Source of the DNA: Mercurialis annua
Lineage: Eukaryota > Streptophyta > Magnoliopsida > Malpighiales > Euphorbiaceae
Length of the DNA stretch: 64,000 nt
Assembly: GCF_937616625.2 (NCBI RefSeq)
Contig: NC_065570.1
Coordinates: 12,658,001 to 12,722,000, forward strand
Direction of reading: 5' to 3'
Positions 1 through 11,192 of this stretch are shown one piece after another (positions within the stretch are counted from its first letter, which is position 1; each line of letters begins with the position of its first letter). A program made the position numbers and the translations under genes. Under the pieces are notes generated by a model. It searched no databases and was not told where the DNA came from. It saw nothing but the letters and a program-made list of their open reading frames with translations.

Positions 1-240
1 AGTTTCATATGTAAATGTAATAATTTTAATAATATTCGGTAGTTGCAGACTTGTAGTCATCAAACAGACTTATTTAATTCAGCACTTAAAAAAATCAGCA
101 ATTATTATTTTCAGCACTTAAAAATTAAGCACTTAATTTTCATTATTCATTTAAGCAGTTTAATATCCGAATTTAAATTTTCCATTTGAATTTGTAATAT
201 CTTTTTTGACTTAAACTTCTTTTTTCGGCTAATAAATAAC
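1..240. other. AT-rich sequence, nothing recognised
   Basis: This stretch is AT-rich and I see no coding frame, repeat boundary or RNA gene in it. Confidence 0.4.
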
Positions 241-905
241 TAATGGACCCTCAACTTCAGCCTTCCTATCAGTATCCTCAACTTCAAAAAGTTTCAGTAA
301 AACTCTTGAATTTTATGGCGGCGCTCATTCACGACCATTTTGGACAAAAATACCCCTAGCGCGGTCTTCTTTTAGCGGTTGTCATTCTTAAAAATAAAAT
401 GATTACGCCACATTAACTGACACATCATCAAAATATCCTAAAAAAATAAAACACCCAAAATACCCCTACAAATAATAAAAATTAATTTTAAAAAACCAAC
501 CCAACACAATATTCCAACCCACCCATCCATTACCGATCGTCGCCCGCCGTCATCCAACTGCCGCCATAAATTTTCGGTCTAGTCATCTTCTCCGGCCTAT
601 TCTTCATGGACAAAGATCTGTTCATGAAGAACGGATCTGTTCATGAAGAACGGATCTGTTCATGAAGAACAGATCTGTTCTTCATGAATCTGTCTGTCCA
701 TGAAGAACAATTTGTTCTTCGTGGACAGAACCCATGAAGAATAGATCTTTGTTCATGAAGAATAGATTTATATTCTTCGAAGAATAGGTCGGAAAAAATG
801 ACTGGACCGAAAAATTTTCGACGGTGGTTGGGTGGCGGCGGGCGACGATCGGTGGTGGATGAGTGACCGGGTGGGTTAGGTTTGATAGAGTTGGGTTGGT
901 TTTTG
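241..905. mobile_element. Foldback MITE, truncated copy (same family as 17785-18691)
   Basis: The left arm begins with the same text as the 17785-18691 element: it passes through 'gcggcgctca' and 'tacccctagcg', then a C-rich A/C stretch. The right part (about 800-900) is the inverted G/T-rich complement of that arm, with the centre at about 600-790. The centre carries 'ctgttc...gaagaac' palindromic motifs like those of the complete copy. The right arm stops abruptly near 905, where an unrelated repeat begins, so the outer right end is missing. There is no transposase; it would be non-autonomous. Family membership is seen directly by comparing the copies; Mutator affiliation is inferred from the 9-bp target duplication of the complete copy. 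Confidence 0.7.
614..674. repeat. 19-bp tandem repeat inside the MITE core
   Basis: The 19-bp unit 'gatctgttcatgaagaacg' is repeated about three times and then runs into an inverted version ('gaacagatctgttcttc'). It is the core of the truncated foldback element and can fold on itself. Confidence 0.75.
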
Positions 906-1628
906 AAATACCTAAGAGGGAGGTGAATTAGGTTTAATAGCTAATTAAAAATTGATTAGAGAAGAAAGTGATGGAGTTAGGATTTAGAAATAACACAAAG
1001 AGATTTTAGAGTGGTTCGGATTAAAAGAACAATCCTGCATCCACTACTCAATCAAAAATTTAGATTTACCCTATAATAAAAACTTGATTACAAGTTACAA
1101 TTTGTGTTTTGAAGCTTAACACTGACTTGAAAAATTTCTAAAGCTAAACTCGTAACTTATAAAGAAATGACTTTTACAAGGCTAAATCACAAACCAACAA
1201 ATAGAAAACAAGTAATGTTCTAATAACTAGAACAACAAGCAATCAATGCAAGAAATTGATGCACAAGAATAATTGAGATTGTTTTTTGTAGTTGAGAGAT
1301 TTGATGCTTGCAATAATTGTTCTGACCACACCAAATGAGTTAGAACAACTCTTTAAAAGCTTCTTGATAATGTGTTAAAGTCCCATTGGTTTAAGCCTTT
1401 TTCTTCTTGTTATTATTTCTTGGAAAACTTCTGAAAATCAGCTCCCAGATATTATGCACGATCGTCTATGTCCAACGGCTATGAAGAAATTTGAAATTTG
1501 GGGATCTGCACTATCGTGTAACTCTTTGCACGATCGTGCATTGATCATTTACACGATAGTTTAGTTCGCAATAACTGAAGAATTGCCGAGAAAGGGTTTG
1601 CACGATCGTTTAGCCCCTTAATTTGCAT
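906..1628. repeat. Unclassified repeat insertion with 'cacgatcgt' motifs
   Basis: The sequence opens with 'cctaagagggaggtgaatta' and ends against the truncated TIR coding sequence. It breaks the foldback MITE on one side and the TIR fragment on the other, which is why I treat it as one inserted block. The right half carries several copies of an 8-9 bp motif resembling 'cacgatcgt' (about 1457, 1511, 1537, 1552 and 1601). I see no coding frame, no clear terminal repeats and no target-site duplication, so I cannot class it. Confidence 0.4.
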
Positions 1629-1895
1629 TCACTGAAAAATCTCCACAAGCTCATCTAAGCAACTCGACGAAGAAGCGAAATTCGTGGAGAATATGACTAT
1701 GGAAACGGTCGAATTTTGTATTGCTTTACTAATTTGTTGACCAGAAATGATTTCCGGCGATTGATTCTGGTTGAAAGCGGTGACTCCTTTTTGAGATAAG
1801 GCGGCAAAAAGATGACTGGTGAAATTCTTGGCGGTGTCTTCGCCTTTGAAGCTGAGTAAAACGTCGTATTTCCATGGAAGAGCAAGAACAGACAT
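1629..1895 (-). pseudogene. Truncated TIR domain of a TIR-type NLR resistance gene
   Basis: The 88-residue reading frame starts MSVLALPWKYDVLLSFKGED and carries the hallmark TIR pieces in order: YDVLLSFKGEDT (strand A and AA loop), NFTSHLFAAL, and a SSSSCLDELVEI segment that includes the conserved glutamate. The rest of the TIR domain and all of the NB-ARC and LRR regions are absent. The frame ends at a stop exactly where a repeat block begins. Upstream bases could extend the frame to 1967 only from a TTG codon, so I chose the ATG at 1893-1895. In intact family members the TIR domain is an NADase/signalling module of about 140-170 residues. Here it is most simply a relic, although a truncated TIR-only product cannot be excluded. 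Confidence 0.75.
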
Positions 1896-1967
1896 TTTAC
1901 TGGGTGGCAAAAAAAATCTGAATTGAAGCCAGCTCCATCGCAAAGAAGAAGACAACCTGTTCTTCAA

Positions 1968-2346
1968 AATCAGTCACTGACGACAGACAAAAAAGAGAAT
2001 TTTTTTTAATTATTGTACCGAGATAGACTTTATTATATAGAACACGTGTAGGCTAATGGATAGAGATGGTGTTGGATGAAATAAAACACTCATACTTGGT
2101 TATTTTTGTAATAAAAATGGTAATAAAGTAAAGAAATTTATTAAAATTACATTGTGTGAAATGTGTAGCATTTTTTCTTGTTTTCTTGTTATTTTCTCAT
2201 TAAGCAATTATTAAACCTAATAAAATAAAATATCAAATTAAACATTTTAATAATAAATATATATAAACCAATCAAAAAAACTTAATTGATTAAATAACTA
2301 TTATTAACTAGAAAAATTATATTTAAACTACAACATATTAAATTAA
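1968..2346. other. Non-coding AT-rich sequence
   Basis: No coding frame, RNA gene or repeat end is visible here. It would be the upstream side of the broken TIR gene. Confidence 0.35.
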
Positions 2347-2653
2347 GGGTTAATGTCAAAAAAAAATCACGAACTTTACACGTTTTCTCATTTTAATCAC
2401 GCGGTTTAAATTTTCTCATTTTCATACACGAACTATCACTTTTTCCCAAATTCATGCACGACGCTGAGGTGGCACTCATTCATTGGTGTAAATGAACTCC
2501 ACCTCATCGAATTACACCAATGGAGTCGTCACACCTCGGTACCGTGCATGAATTTGAGAAAAAGTGGTAGTTCGTGCATGAATGAGAAAATTTAAATTAC
2601 GTGATTAAACTGAAAAAACGTGTAAAGTTGGTGAATTTTTATGACATTAACCC
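2347..2653. mobile_element. MITE with long terminal inverted repeats (307 bp)
   Basis: The element opens with 'gggttaatgtcaaaaaaa' and ends with 'ttatgacattaaccc'. The inverted arms run for well over 100 bp on each side (for example 'actttacacgttttctca' against its near-complement at 2614-2633). The flanks are 'ttaaattaa' on the left and 'ataaattaa' on the right, a 9-bp duplication with one mismatch. That length fits Mutator-like elements, but the flanks are AT-rich, so the match is weak evidence. No coding capacity. Confidence 0.8.
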
Positions 2654-3317
2654 ATAAATTAATTACAATAATTAATTAACCTAAATTACATTTGGAAAAG
2701 TTATGGTTTTAATTAATTAACCTAAAATATGAAATTAACCTACTTAATCAATAATCACACAAATAATTAACAAGCAAATTTATTCAACTAATTAATTAAA
2801 CAATTAAACAACTAGTTAACAAAAAAAAATTAACAATTTTAATCTAATTTAACCTAACATTTAATTAAATAACAATTAACTTAAACAACTTAATTTAACT
2901 TAATAATCATCTAATTAATAAAAAAAACTATAACTTACCAAATATGTTAGCGGAGCAGAGGCAGCGGGGGCAGCGGTGATCCGGAGAGGCTGTTTTTGCA
3001 TTCTAATTAATTTATATTTATATAATTTAATTAAAAACAAATGTAAATAAAAAAAGACATACCTCGGGCGATGGCGGCGGCGCGGTGGTGAAGGGGAGCG
3101 GGGGTTGGCAGCAAAAGAGGAAGGTGGGGAGTAATATATGGCGGGGAGTAATGTTGTAGCAGAACGGCGGGGAGTAATGACGGAGGAAAACGAACGACGA
3201 GGAGTAATTGGGGAGGAGAACGAATGGAGGAGGAGAACGGCGGAGAACGACGGTTTCGGAAAAAGAAAAATCAAAAAATAGGAAGAAGAAGAGAGCAGGT
3301 GCGTTTTAATTAGGTCT
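2654..3317. other. Non-coding; purine-rich segment leading into CACTA end
   Basis: 2654-2930 is very AT-rich. 3070-3290 is rich in GGAG/GGCGG motifs and may be the interior of the CACTA-type element whose end lies at 3754. I see no transposase coding and no left terminus. Confidence 0.35.
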
Positions 3318-3754
3318 AAGATTAGCGACGGATCCATTCCGTCGCTAATCTGAGACCCAATTGAAACACACTGTTTCAATTAAAGGATTAGCGACGGACA
3401 CAAGAATCAGTCGCTATACTTTAGCGACGAATGCATAAATCTGTCACTAATCCTCTAACTGAAACGATGTGTTTCAATTGGGTCCAAATTTGGCGACAAA
3501 TTTACACATCTGTTCGCCAAATTTGGACCCAATTGAGGCGCCAAACACTCCCGCCATGTTCCTACCACCTTAGCGACAGAATAGCGGGAGACAATTCCAT
3601 CGCTAACGTGGCGGGAGCTTAGCTGCCACTTTTTTATCATATTGGCGGCGGATGGTAAGTCTGTCGCGAAATCCGTCGCTAATATGCTCTATTAGCGACG
3701 GAAATTTAGTCTATCGCTAATTTCCGTCGCTAATAAGATGTTTTTTTAGTAGTG
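3318..3754. mobile_element. One terminus of a CACTA (EnSpm-type) transposon
   Basis: The segment contains about ten copies of 'ttagcgacgg' or its complement 'ccgtcgctaat' in both orientations, the typical subterminal repeat pattern of plant CACTA elements. It ends at 3741-3754 with 'tttttttagtagtg', whose complement 'cactactaaaaaaa' is a typical CACTA terminus. The opposite terminus was not found, so this is a partial or internally deleted copy. Class is by known family hallmarks; no transposase is present. Confidence 0.7.
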
Positions 3755-4466
3755 GTGGCTGACTATTTTGTTAGGAAAGTGTTAGGAAATTCAGCTTTTA
3801 AGGTAACATGGAGGGTGTATGTTTCCCGGATTTTTTTGTCTATGTAATGGCCGAACAAAGGGCTTTGACTAGAATTAATACAATCTTGAACTTCAAAAAA
3901 ACAATCTACCAAAAGTTCATTGCGAAACTTTGATAATTTATTTTGGAAAAAATATATTTACAAGCAACAACAATAAGACAATTACATAACTATTTCAAAA
4001 ACAATATAAAAACTGTTATTATATATTATACGGATTAGTGATTATTATTTTTATATATTCTATAAAAAATAAATTTTAATGTTTATTTTTAAATAATATA
4101 ATATTTAAAATTGAACTCCCTCTATAATATTTTCGCATTTGACATCGGATGGAGGAAGTGTTCAAACTGTTGCTGAAAATGAACTTGAATCTGATGAGGC
4201 TGAGTTGTGGATTAGGTCGTTTTCTTTTAGACGTTTCGCGGCACATCTCGATGGTGCAAAGATGATTAGCAACCGCGGCATTCTTAGAATAAAACAGCCA
4301 GAATCCTGCTATCACTGCACTGTGATAACAGCTCAAAAAACACTCACTGTATTGCTCGTTCTCTCTTTGAATCTTTCTCTGTTTTTATGTATTTTTACAA
4401 ATGAAAATGGAAGCTCTATTTTATAGGGAAAAATGAAAGAGTTGTTTAATATTAAATGAAAAAACG
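3755..4466. other. Intergenic, nothing recognised
   Basis: AT-rich sequence between the CACTA end and the LINE. Open frames around 4076-4426 are short, overlap on both strands and resemble nothing I know. Confidence 0.35.
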
Positions 4467-4501
4467 TAGCTGTTATTTTTTTTTTTGGCGAAAATGATTG
4501 A

Positions 4502-7500
4502 TCATTCATTAGAAAACGACTCGAAGAGTCTCGATTCTAGCCACTCCGTGTGAGCTAGAGGATTACAGTAAAAATTAAAGTCTCTAAGGGCTTTCTTGGC
4601 CAACATGTGGGCCACCCAATTACAACCACGTCTAACGAATTTAAAGGAATGTGGCATGGAATTTTCCACGAGGACTAAACAGTCCTGAATTACAATATCA
4701 CTGTTTGTATCTACCCCGGAGCCCTTAGTCATCGCTTCAATAATGCCTTTGGCGTCGCCCTCGAAAATGACTTCTGGCAACTTTAGACTGATTGCCAACC
4801 GGATGGCCTCTCGCATAGCCATGGCTTCAATCAATGTCGGAGACGAGACAAAAGAAAATCTTCTAACCACTGAGCTAATAATAGTGCCCCTGTGATTCCG
4901 GACTATACAAGCTCCGGTGCCTATTGAACTGTCCATAAGGTAAGCCCCATCAAAGTTGATTTTATAAGTACCCAGTGGAGGGGGAGACCAGCTGACCTCC
5001 TCTACTTCTGAAGCCGAGTTCCCTATGCCACGAGGAATGGAGGATCGCTGAGTCCCATATAAATCGAATTATGCTTGTAACTCTTTTGCTCGGATGATAA
5101 CCGCAGCTGGATCCGTCGATACTTCCCGAAAGATAAGGGCATTTCTCGCTAGCCAAAGGGACCACATCACCCAGGACACTGATGTTAAAAGCTTCACCGT
5201 ATCCTTCACTGAATCTGACATTTTTTGCAATTCCCACCACACCTGCAGCAAAGAATCAGCCACCCCTGATATCTCTACAATAGGGATAGAGGAAGCCATC
5301 CACACCGTCTCTGCAAAAGGACAAAGAAAAAAATAGATGGAACAAAGATTCCGCCGAAGTACACAGAGGACATAGTTGAAGTCGATGAGGTAGACGCTTG
5401 TGGAGGTTTTCATTCGAAGCCAAGCCATTGTTCAGTGCTTTCCAAACGAAGTTTTGTATGTTGGGGGGCATTTGAAGTTTCCAGATCAGACCCCAATTAA
5501 TAGGAAGCACTTCAGGCGGGCTGTGTGTAGTCCCTGACGATTTGATGCTTCTGGCTGAGTGGTACGCTGAATTTACACTGAAATTTCCGGATTTTGAGTG
5601 GTGCCACACCACCTTGTCTTCTAATCCCGTCTCACTGATAGGCATCTTCAAGATAGCCGATGTTTCAGTCGGGTTAAAAATGGCGGACACCAGACTAGAA
5701 TTCCATACCTTAGCTCCCTGCACAAACAAATCTGACACTCTATGAATGTCTTCCGGAATCGACACATTGGCATTCACCGTGAAACCATTATTGCCCGGGA
5801 TCCAAGGATCCTTCCTGAGCCAAATGTTTGTCCCCGATCTGACCTGCCATCTCACTCCTTGGTTGAGAATGTTTCTACTCTGGAGCAAACTTTTCCACGC
5901 CCACGAACCGTTTGAATGCGGTTTTGCTTCCAAGAAACTGTCAAATGGGAAATATTTCCCCTTCATTACTCTCGAAATTAGGGAATCCGGCTGCGTAATG
6001 AACTTCCATCCTTGTTTAGCTAACAAGGCGTGGTTGAAATCTTCCAAATCTCGAAACCCCATACCCCCTGCCTTTTTGGCCTGGCATAAACGTTTCCAGG
6101 AAACCCAATGCATTCTTTTTTCCCCGTTTCTTTGACCCCACCAGAAATTGGATATGATGGAGTTTATCTCTTTATGAAGACTCTTCGGAAGAAGAAAACA
6201 CGACATCGAAAAGACGGGGACTGCTGTAGCTACACTCTTGATGAGGACTTCTCTGCCCCCCTGCGACAGTAGACACCCTTTCCACCCTGCCACCTTTTGA
6301 CGAACCCTAGTGCTGATTTCTCGGAATGTAGCTGTTTTAGACTTGTTAACTAATGCAGGTAATCCCAGGTATCTGTCCTGACCGCCACTGTTACGAACAT
6401 TGAGGGTGGCCATAAGGCGCTGACGAACCTCTGGAGGGGAGTTACGGCTGAACAAAACAGTAGACTTTGCCAAATTGACCTCTTGGCCCGAAGCAGAACA
6501 ATATAACTCAATGATTCCACGGATAGCAAGATCCTGGCGCTGGTCTGCTTTGAAAAATAGAAGGGAGTCATCCGCAAAAAGTAGATGGGAAATACTTGGA
6601 CTCCTTCTAGAGATCTGAACACCACTAATCTGATCTTCTCGTTCAGCCACAGTTAGGAGCGACGAAAAGCTCTCGGCACAAAGCAAAAACAAAAATGGGG
6701 AGAGAGGATCCCCTTGGCGGAGGCCTCGAGTTGGCTTGATAAACCCATGACTGGACCCATTAAACTTCACCGAGTATGTAACCGATGATATACAGTTCAT
6801 GACCCAACCAATCCACCTATGATGAAACCCCATCCTTCTCATAACCCTTTTCACAAAGCACCACTCGATTCTCTCATAAGCCTTGCTCATGTCGAGCTTC
6901 AAGGCAACCTCAAATTTATTCACCCCTTTCCTTGTTTTTAAGTAGTGAGTCAACTCGTGAGCTAACAGAATATTATCAGAAATATTTCTCCCCTTAATAA
7001 ATGCACTTTGTTGCTCACTAATGATATGAGGCATGAAGGATTGTAGCCTATTAGTAAGGACCCGAGAGATAATCTTGTAAAAGACCGGACATAGGCTGAT
7101 GGGCCGGAGATCCGCCATAGACTGAGGAGCATTGACTTTCGGCACTAAGGTAATGGTAGTGTGGTTCATATTTCTTGGTAGCCTGCCTCCCTCAAAAAAT
7201 TCTCTAACCGCTGCACAAACATCTATCTTGACTGTATCCCAATGAGTTTGGAAGAAAAGGCCGGTCATACCATCCTGGCCTGGCGCTTTAGTCGGATGAA
7301 TGGCAAAAACTGCCTTCTTTATCTCTTCATCGAGGAAGGGTCTGGTTAAGCTTCTGTTCATGCTTTGGGATACCCTGTTATGGATTCCAGCCGTGGCTTC
7401 CGCGATTCTGGTAGGGTTAGAAGTTGAATAAATGTCCTTGAAATAGGCCAAAGCTATGCCTATTATATCCTTTTCATCACTGCAAAGCAGCCCCTCTCTA

Positions 7501-8639
7501 TTTCTGAGTTGAGCAATATGGTTCCTCCTGCGGCGAGCCACCACTTTGGAGTGGAAAAAGGCCGTGTTTCGGTCCCCCCATCGTAACCAGTTAACTCTAG
7601 CCTTTTGGTGCCAGAACTGTTCCTCTCGGATTACCTGTGAAGCGAGCCTTGCTTCCAGATCTTTTATCTTACTCGCATTCTGTCCAAAACCAGACCCGTG
7701 GAGCATTTCTAACTCCTGGTTAATCTCTTTAATGTTTCTATTAGCATTTAACTTCTTAGTTCTTGCCCATGAAGACAATCCCCTTCGGCATGCTTTAATG
7801 TTCTCATTCACTTTCTCAAGACTCGGGTAGTCAATCTCCTCAGGGGCCTTCCAATTTGCTGCCACTATACTGGAAGCCTCAGTATTGTTCACCCATCGCT
7901 GGTCAAAGGAGAAGGATCTATTATGTCTTCGAATCTTTGGAGCTGAATTGAGAAGCATCGGTCTATGATCCGACCCAAGTTCATTTAAATGTTGAACTGA
8001 ACCCTCCGGATAGTCTCTCAGCCAGTCTGAGGTAGCCAAAACCCGGTCCAGACGCATCTGAATATTGGCTCTGCCCTCCCTTCTATTATTCCAAGTGAAT
8101 GGAGGTCCCCGGAAGCCCAGATCAAGTAGATGAGAGTTCAACATAAAGTTATTCAGCCCCTCTAAACTCCGGGAACTGGCCAAGTTGCCACCCAGTTTTT
8201 CCCCCTGAGAACAGATGCAATTTAAGTCACCCCCCAAAACAGTGTACCCACTAAGACCAAGCACATAATTTTGCAGAAATGAGAATTGGTTGGAACGATT
8301 AACAAAACAAACAGCCAAGTAAACTCCAACGAAATTCCATAGACTATTATCATCATTGTTAACTACAGTACAATGGAAAAAGAAGTCAAACTGAGCAACA
8401 ACATTAACAATACACTGAGGTTGCCAAGCTAGGGCCAAACCTCCTGAACTACCAACTGCATCAGTAGACACAAAATTTCTGAAACCACATTTTCTAAGAA
8501 AAGAATGCACTCTATCTCCCTTGTTCTTGGTTTCAGACAAAAACACAACATCCGGGGAATGGGTCTTACAAATCCCTTTCAAATTATGGCTTGTCAGGGG
8601 GTTCCCCACACCCTGACAATTCCATATCAACAGCTTCAT
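4502..8639 (-). pseudogene. LINE ORF2: endonuclease-reverse transcriptase-RNase H, lightly broken
   Basis: This is the replication enzyme of the LINE. In order it carries: an EEP/APE-type endonuclease (MKLLIWNCQG at the start, SDHRPML near residue 225); a reverse transcriptase with KLDMSKAYERIEW, GLRQGDPLSPFLF and the catalytic LLFADDSLLF; a zf-RVT-like region (IQNFVWKALNNGL... CPLC); and an RNase H domain at the C-terminus. The first 1,127 residues (to 5256) are open. Near 5320-5335, beside an A-rich homopolymer, the coding sense moves to another frame, continuing over about 5330-5072. An in-frame TAA lies at 5069-5071, and the RNase H part follows in that same frame down to 4502. So one indel and one nonsense change separate it from an intact frame. 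RNase H alone at 4502-4936 lacks an independent start context. Confidence 0.85.
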
Positions 8640-10732
8640 TTATCATCATGGGGCCCATTAAGGCTGGCACCCTCCACCAATTTGGACTTAGGGACAACAC
8701 ACTGTTTCTTCACCGGGTCAATACCCACCTCTTCTCTGTACCTCTTAAGGTTCGAGCTGTCATGGAAAGCAACCTCAATCTGGCTAGAGGGATCAGGAAC
8801 TCTAGTAGGAACAGCAGCTTGGGCCAAAGCTTCAGAGCTAAGATCTTGAGGATTGGCTATCTGGGCCCCCTGTCTGGCACGGACCTTGAGCCTCTGTCTT
8901 GCTGGGGGTTGCTCCACCCTTAGCTGGGGAACAGGAATGAACGGCGCTGAAGTCGGCGCTTGGACCATCACTGAAGTGGGACTAATCTGAGACTGGATCG
9001 GACCGGAGCTAGGGGGAGTAACATCACTAAACTCATCATACTGGGTGGGAGCTCCCCTGTGAGGTCGCAAGGACCCTTGCTGAAGACCCACTGCAGGGAC
9101 CTCAAGAGAAAGGGGCTGAGCGAGATTCCTTCTATTCCAAATCGGTATCGGCGGCTCCTCCAAAGCCTGAGAATGGATCTTGCTGAGTCCATGGGGAGAG
9201 GTGACTGAGTGATCATCGAAGGGAGAGGCAAAAGTGTTTTTGATGGGATTTAGCTTCTGAAGAGGGACTGAGGATATGGTTTCTTGAGAAGGAGAGGTGG
9301 CTGAGGTAGGGGGGTTGCTAGTGATAGTAGATGTGACCGGGAGTGTTGGTTGGGTTGATGAAAACAGGGGCTGGGCTTGGTGTAAGGTATTAGGGATGTT
9401 GGGCTTGGGGATAAAGAAGTGGAGAAGACCCAATTCTTCAAGGACTTTTGTACTACAGTGGATGGCCCCTTTCTCTGGGCCAGTCTTGAAATCGAATCTG
9501 GGGCTGGTGGGATAAATAAAGGGGTCCAGCTGGAGTTTTTTATAAGAAGGAGGATTAGCGATAGTGGGTTTATAGTCTTTATTGGCTAAGTCAACTTCAC
9601 AAGCTTTAATGATAGCTGGATGACGTTTTTGGCAAGGCCCAGGCTCTCCAGTCTTCGAAGGCAGAGAAACGGCTAAAACAGGCTTAGAAGGAGAAACCTC
9701 CCTACTGATAGGGTTGCCAATAACGATACCTTTGTTAGGGTTGAATGGGAGTCCTCCCCTCTTATCCTGCTGCATCCTTCCCTGCATAGACTTAGTGTTA
9801 GCCCCCTCGTGTTCAATCGCTTTCCCCTTGCCTTTGTCAACTGTCTTAGTCTGATGCTTGGGATTGCGGTCCACCCACCGGTTGAGTATGGTCGTTGCCG
9901 GAGTTGTTGATCTGGGGTTGCTAGCTGTTGACATCGGGTTAAGAGTTGCTATTGTTGCTGGTGGTAGAGTTTTTGACCGTCCCATAGTCGGAGGTTTCTT
10001 GTTAGACCCAAACCTCATCCAAATACCGTAATCAAACTCATCCTGCTCCTCTGGACTTGCTTCCGGTGTCTTACAGGAGTAAGACAGGTGACCGATGATC
10101 CCACACTTATAACATATATCCGGCATTCTTTCATAGAGTAGCCAGATCCACTTAGGCTGCCCATCGTGCATGGCGGTGTAGAACCCTTTGCGGAGAGGTT
10201 GGTCAACGTTCAGATTGACCTGGAGCTTCAGAGAACCACACCCTCCTCGGGGGGTTTCTGTGGTCGCTGTAGATGCCAACAACGATTCAAAGAGGCCTCC
10301 AATTAGCTCTGCATTGAGTTGGTTAATCTGGTTAGGCGGAAGCCCCAACGGGTGTATCCAGAAAGGTGAGGTGGAGAAATCAACTTCATCGATGGAAACT
10401 TCCTGGGACCACTTCTGAAGCACCAGAAGGTGGTTGTTAACACACCAGGGCCTCCCGTTCCAGACCCTTTCCAGATCCTCCTCCCGGTCGAAGGTGAACA
10501 TAAAAATACTAAGCATCTCCCTAGAGACCTGGAAGCCATATCTCATTCGCCAGGAAGTGGAAAGAATTCCTTTCAAAACAGTTGGGTGGAAGGACTTGTT
10601 ACCCTTAAATTTGCCTACCAGGACAAACTTATCTTTTTGTTCCACTTGAAACAACTTAAGCACTGGCTCAGAGACATTAAGCCTAGCAGCAGACAGAGTG
10701 AGTTCATTAATAGTTGACTGGTGAATGGACAT
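8636..10732 (-). CDS. LINE ORF1: gag-like nucleic-acid-binding protein
   Basis: This is the first protein of the LINE; it would coat the element RNA to form the retrotransposition particle. From the ATG at 10730-10732 (MSIHQSTINELTL) the frame gives about 698 residues. The N-terminal part matches the DUF4283 domain common in plant LINE ORF1 proteins (LVGKFKG... RYGFQVSREML... WNGRPWCVNNHLLVLQKW). It is followed by one CCHC zinc knuckle, CYKCGIIGHLSYSC. The remainder is long, low in complexity and rich in S, T and P. The frame is open for 123 more codons upstream, but that part looks like untranslated leader, so I prefer the internal ATG. Its TGA overlaps the ORF2 ATG as ATGA at 8636-8639, which suggests translation by termination-reinitiation. 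Confidence 0.85.
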   Translation of the reverse strand: MSIHQSTINELTLSAARLNVSEPVLKLFQVEQKDKFVLVGKFKGNKSFHPTVLKGILSTSWRMRYGFQVSREMLSIFMFTFDREEDLERVWNGRPWCVNNHLLVLQKWSQEVSIDEVDFSTSPFWIHPLGLPPNQINQLNAELIGGLFESLLASTATTETPRGGCGSLKLQVNLNVDQPLRKGFYTAMHDGQPKWIWLLYERMPDICYKCGIIGHLSYSCKTPEASPEEQDEFDYGIWMRFGSNKKPPTMGRSKTLPPATIATLNPMSTASNPRSTTPATTILNRWVDRNPKHQTKTVDKGKGKAIEHEGANTKSMQGRMQQDKRGGLPFNPNKGIVIGNPISREVSPSKPVLAVSLPSKTGEPGPCQKRHPAIIKACEVDLANKDYKPTIANPPSYKKLQLDPFIYPTSPRFDFKTGPEKGAIHCSTKVLEELGLLHFFIPKPNIPNTLHQAQPLFSSTQPTLPVTSTITSNPPTSATSPSQETISSVPLQKLNPIKNTFASPFDDHSVTSPHGLSKIHSQALEEPPIPIWNRRNLAQPLSLEVPAVGLQQGSLRPHRGAPTQYDEFSDVTPPSSGPIQSQISPTSVMVQAPTSAPFIPVPQLRVEQPPARQRLKVRARQGAQIANPQDLSSEALAQAAVPTRVPDPSSQIEVAFHDSSNLKRYREEVGIDPVKKQCVVPKSKLVEGASLNGPHDDK

Positions 10733-11192
10733 AGTGAAGGGGTTAGGTGGGATAATTATGATAGAGTAATGGTTTATTACACCGATACCAGAGCGAGTAA
10801 ATGCCGAGGAGGGAGACAAGGCTAGAGAACAGAAGGAAGTAAATGATGATAAGATGGAGAAGAAAAAGTGGTACGAGGTAGTGAAGAAGTACGAGAGATC
10901 CCATGAGTTAAATAGCATCGGAAAGCTGGATAAAAGGATGTGACTCCCAGGAACCAGAGGGCAAGAAGGGGGTCTAACAAGAACAGGAACCAAGGGGATA
11001 AGTTGAGGTGACAAGAGGGAAGAGCTACGTGAAGATAAGTCAAAGGTAGGGGGTGACAGATGATCAGAAGATACCCGCCGTCGGGAAGATAAACCACTCA
11101 CAGAAGTGGAGGTGAAGGGATTTGACCCTTAGAATTCCAAATAGTAATTATGATATGGTGTCCAGGCTTGGGTTAGCCCACATAGCTGTTAT

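Larger units (their letters stand above)
4467..11192 (-). mobile_element. Near-complete L1-type LINE retrotransposon
   Basis: Minus-strand order is 5' leader, ORF1 (gag-like), ORF2 (endonuclease, reverse transcriptase, zinc-binding region, RNase H), then a short 3' end and a poly(A) tract seen as T's at about 4476-4486. The 10-mer 'tagctgttat' lies both immediately beside the poly(T) (4467-4476) and at 11183-11192. This is a candidate target-site duplication that sets the element at about 4477-11182 (6.7 kb). ORF1 is open. ORF2 has only one frameshift and one stop codon near its end, so the insertion is fairly young. RNase H at the ORF2 C-terminus is a known trait of a plant L1 subgroup. Confidence 0.85.

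Noticed and set aside
614..700. CRISPR-like spacing of short repeats
   Set aside because: Units are directly abutting, there are no unique spacers, and the context is a plant MITE.
2915..3379. 154-codon minus-strand frame
   Set aside because: Low-complexity Ser/Pro/Phe product of purine-rich repeat DNA within the CACTA region.
8505..10717. Plus-strand frames across the LINE
   Set aside because: Shadows of ORF1 and ORF2, with no domain of their own.
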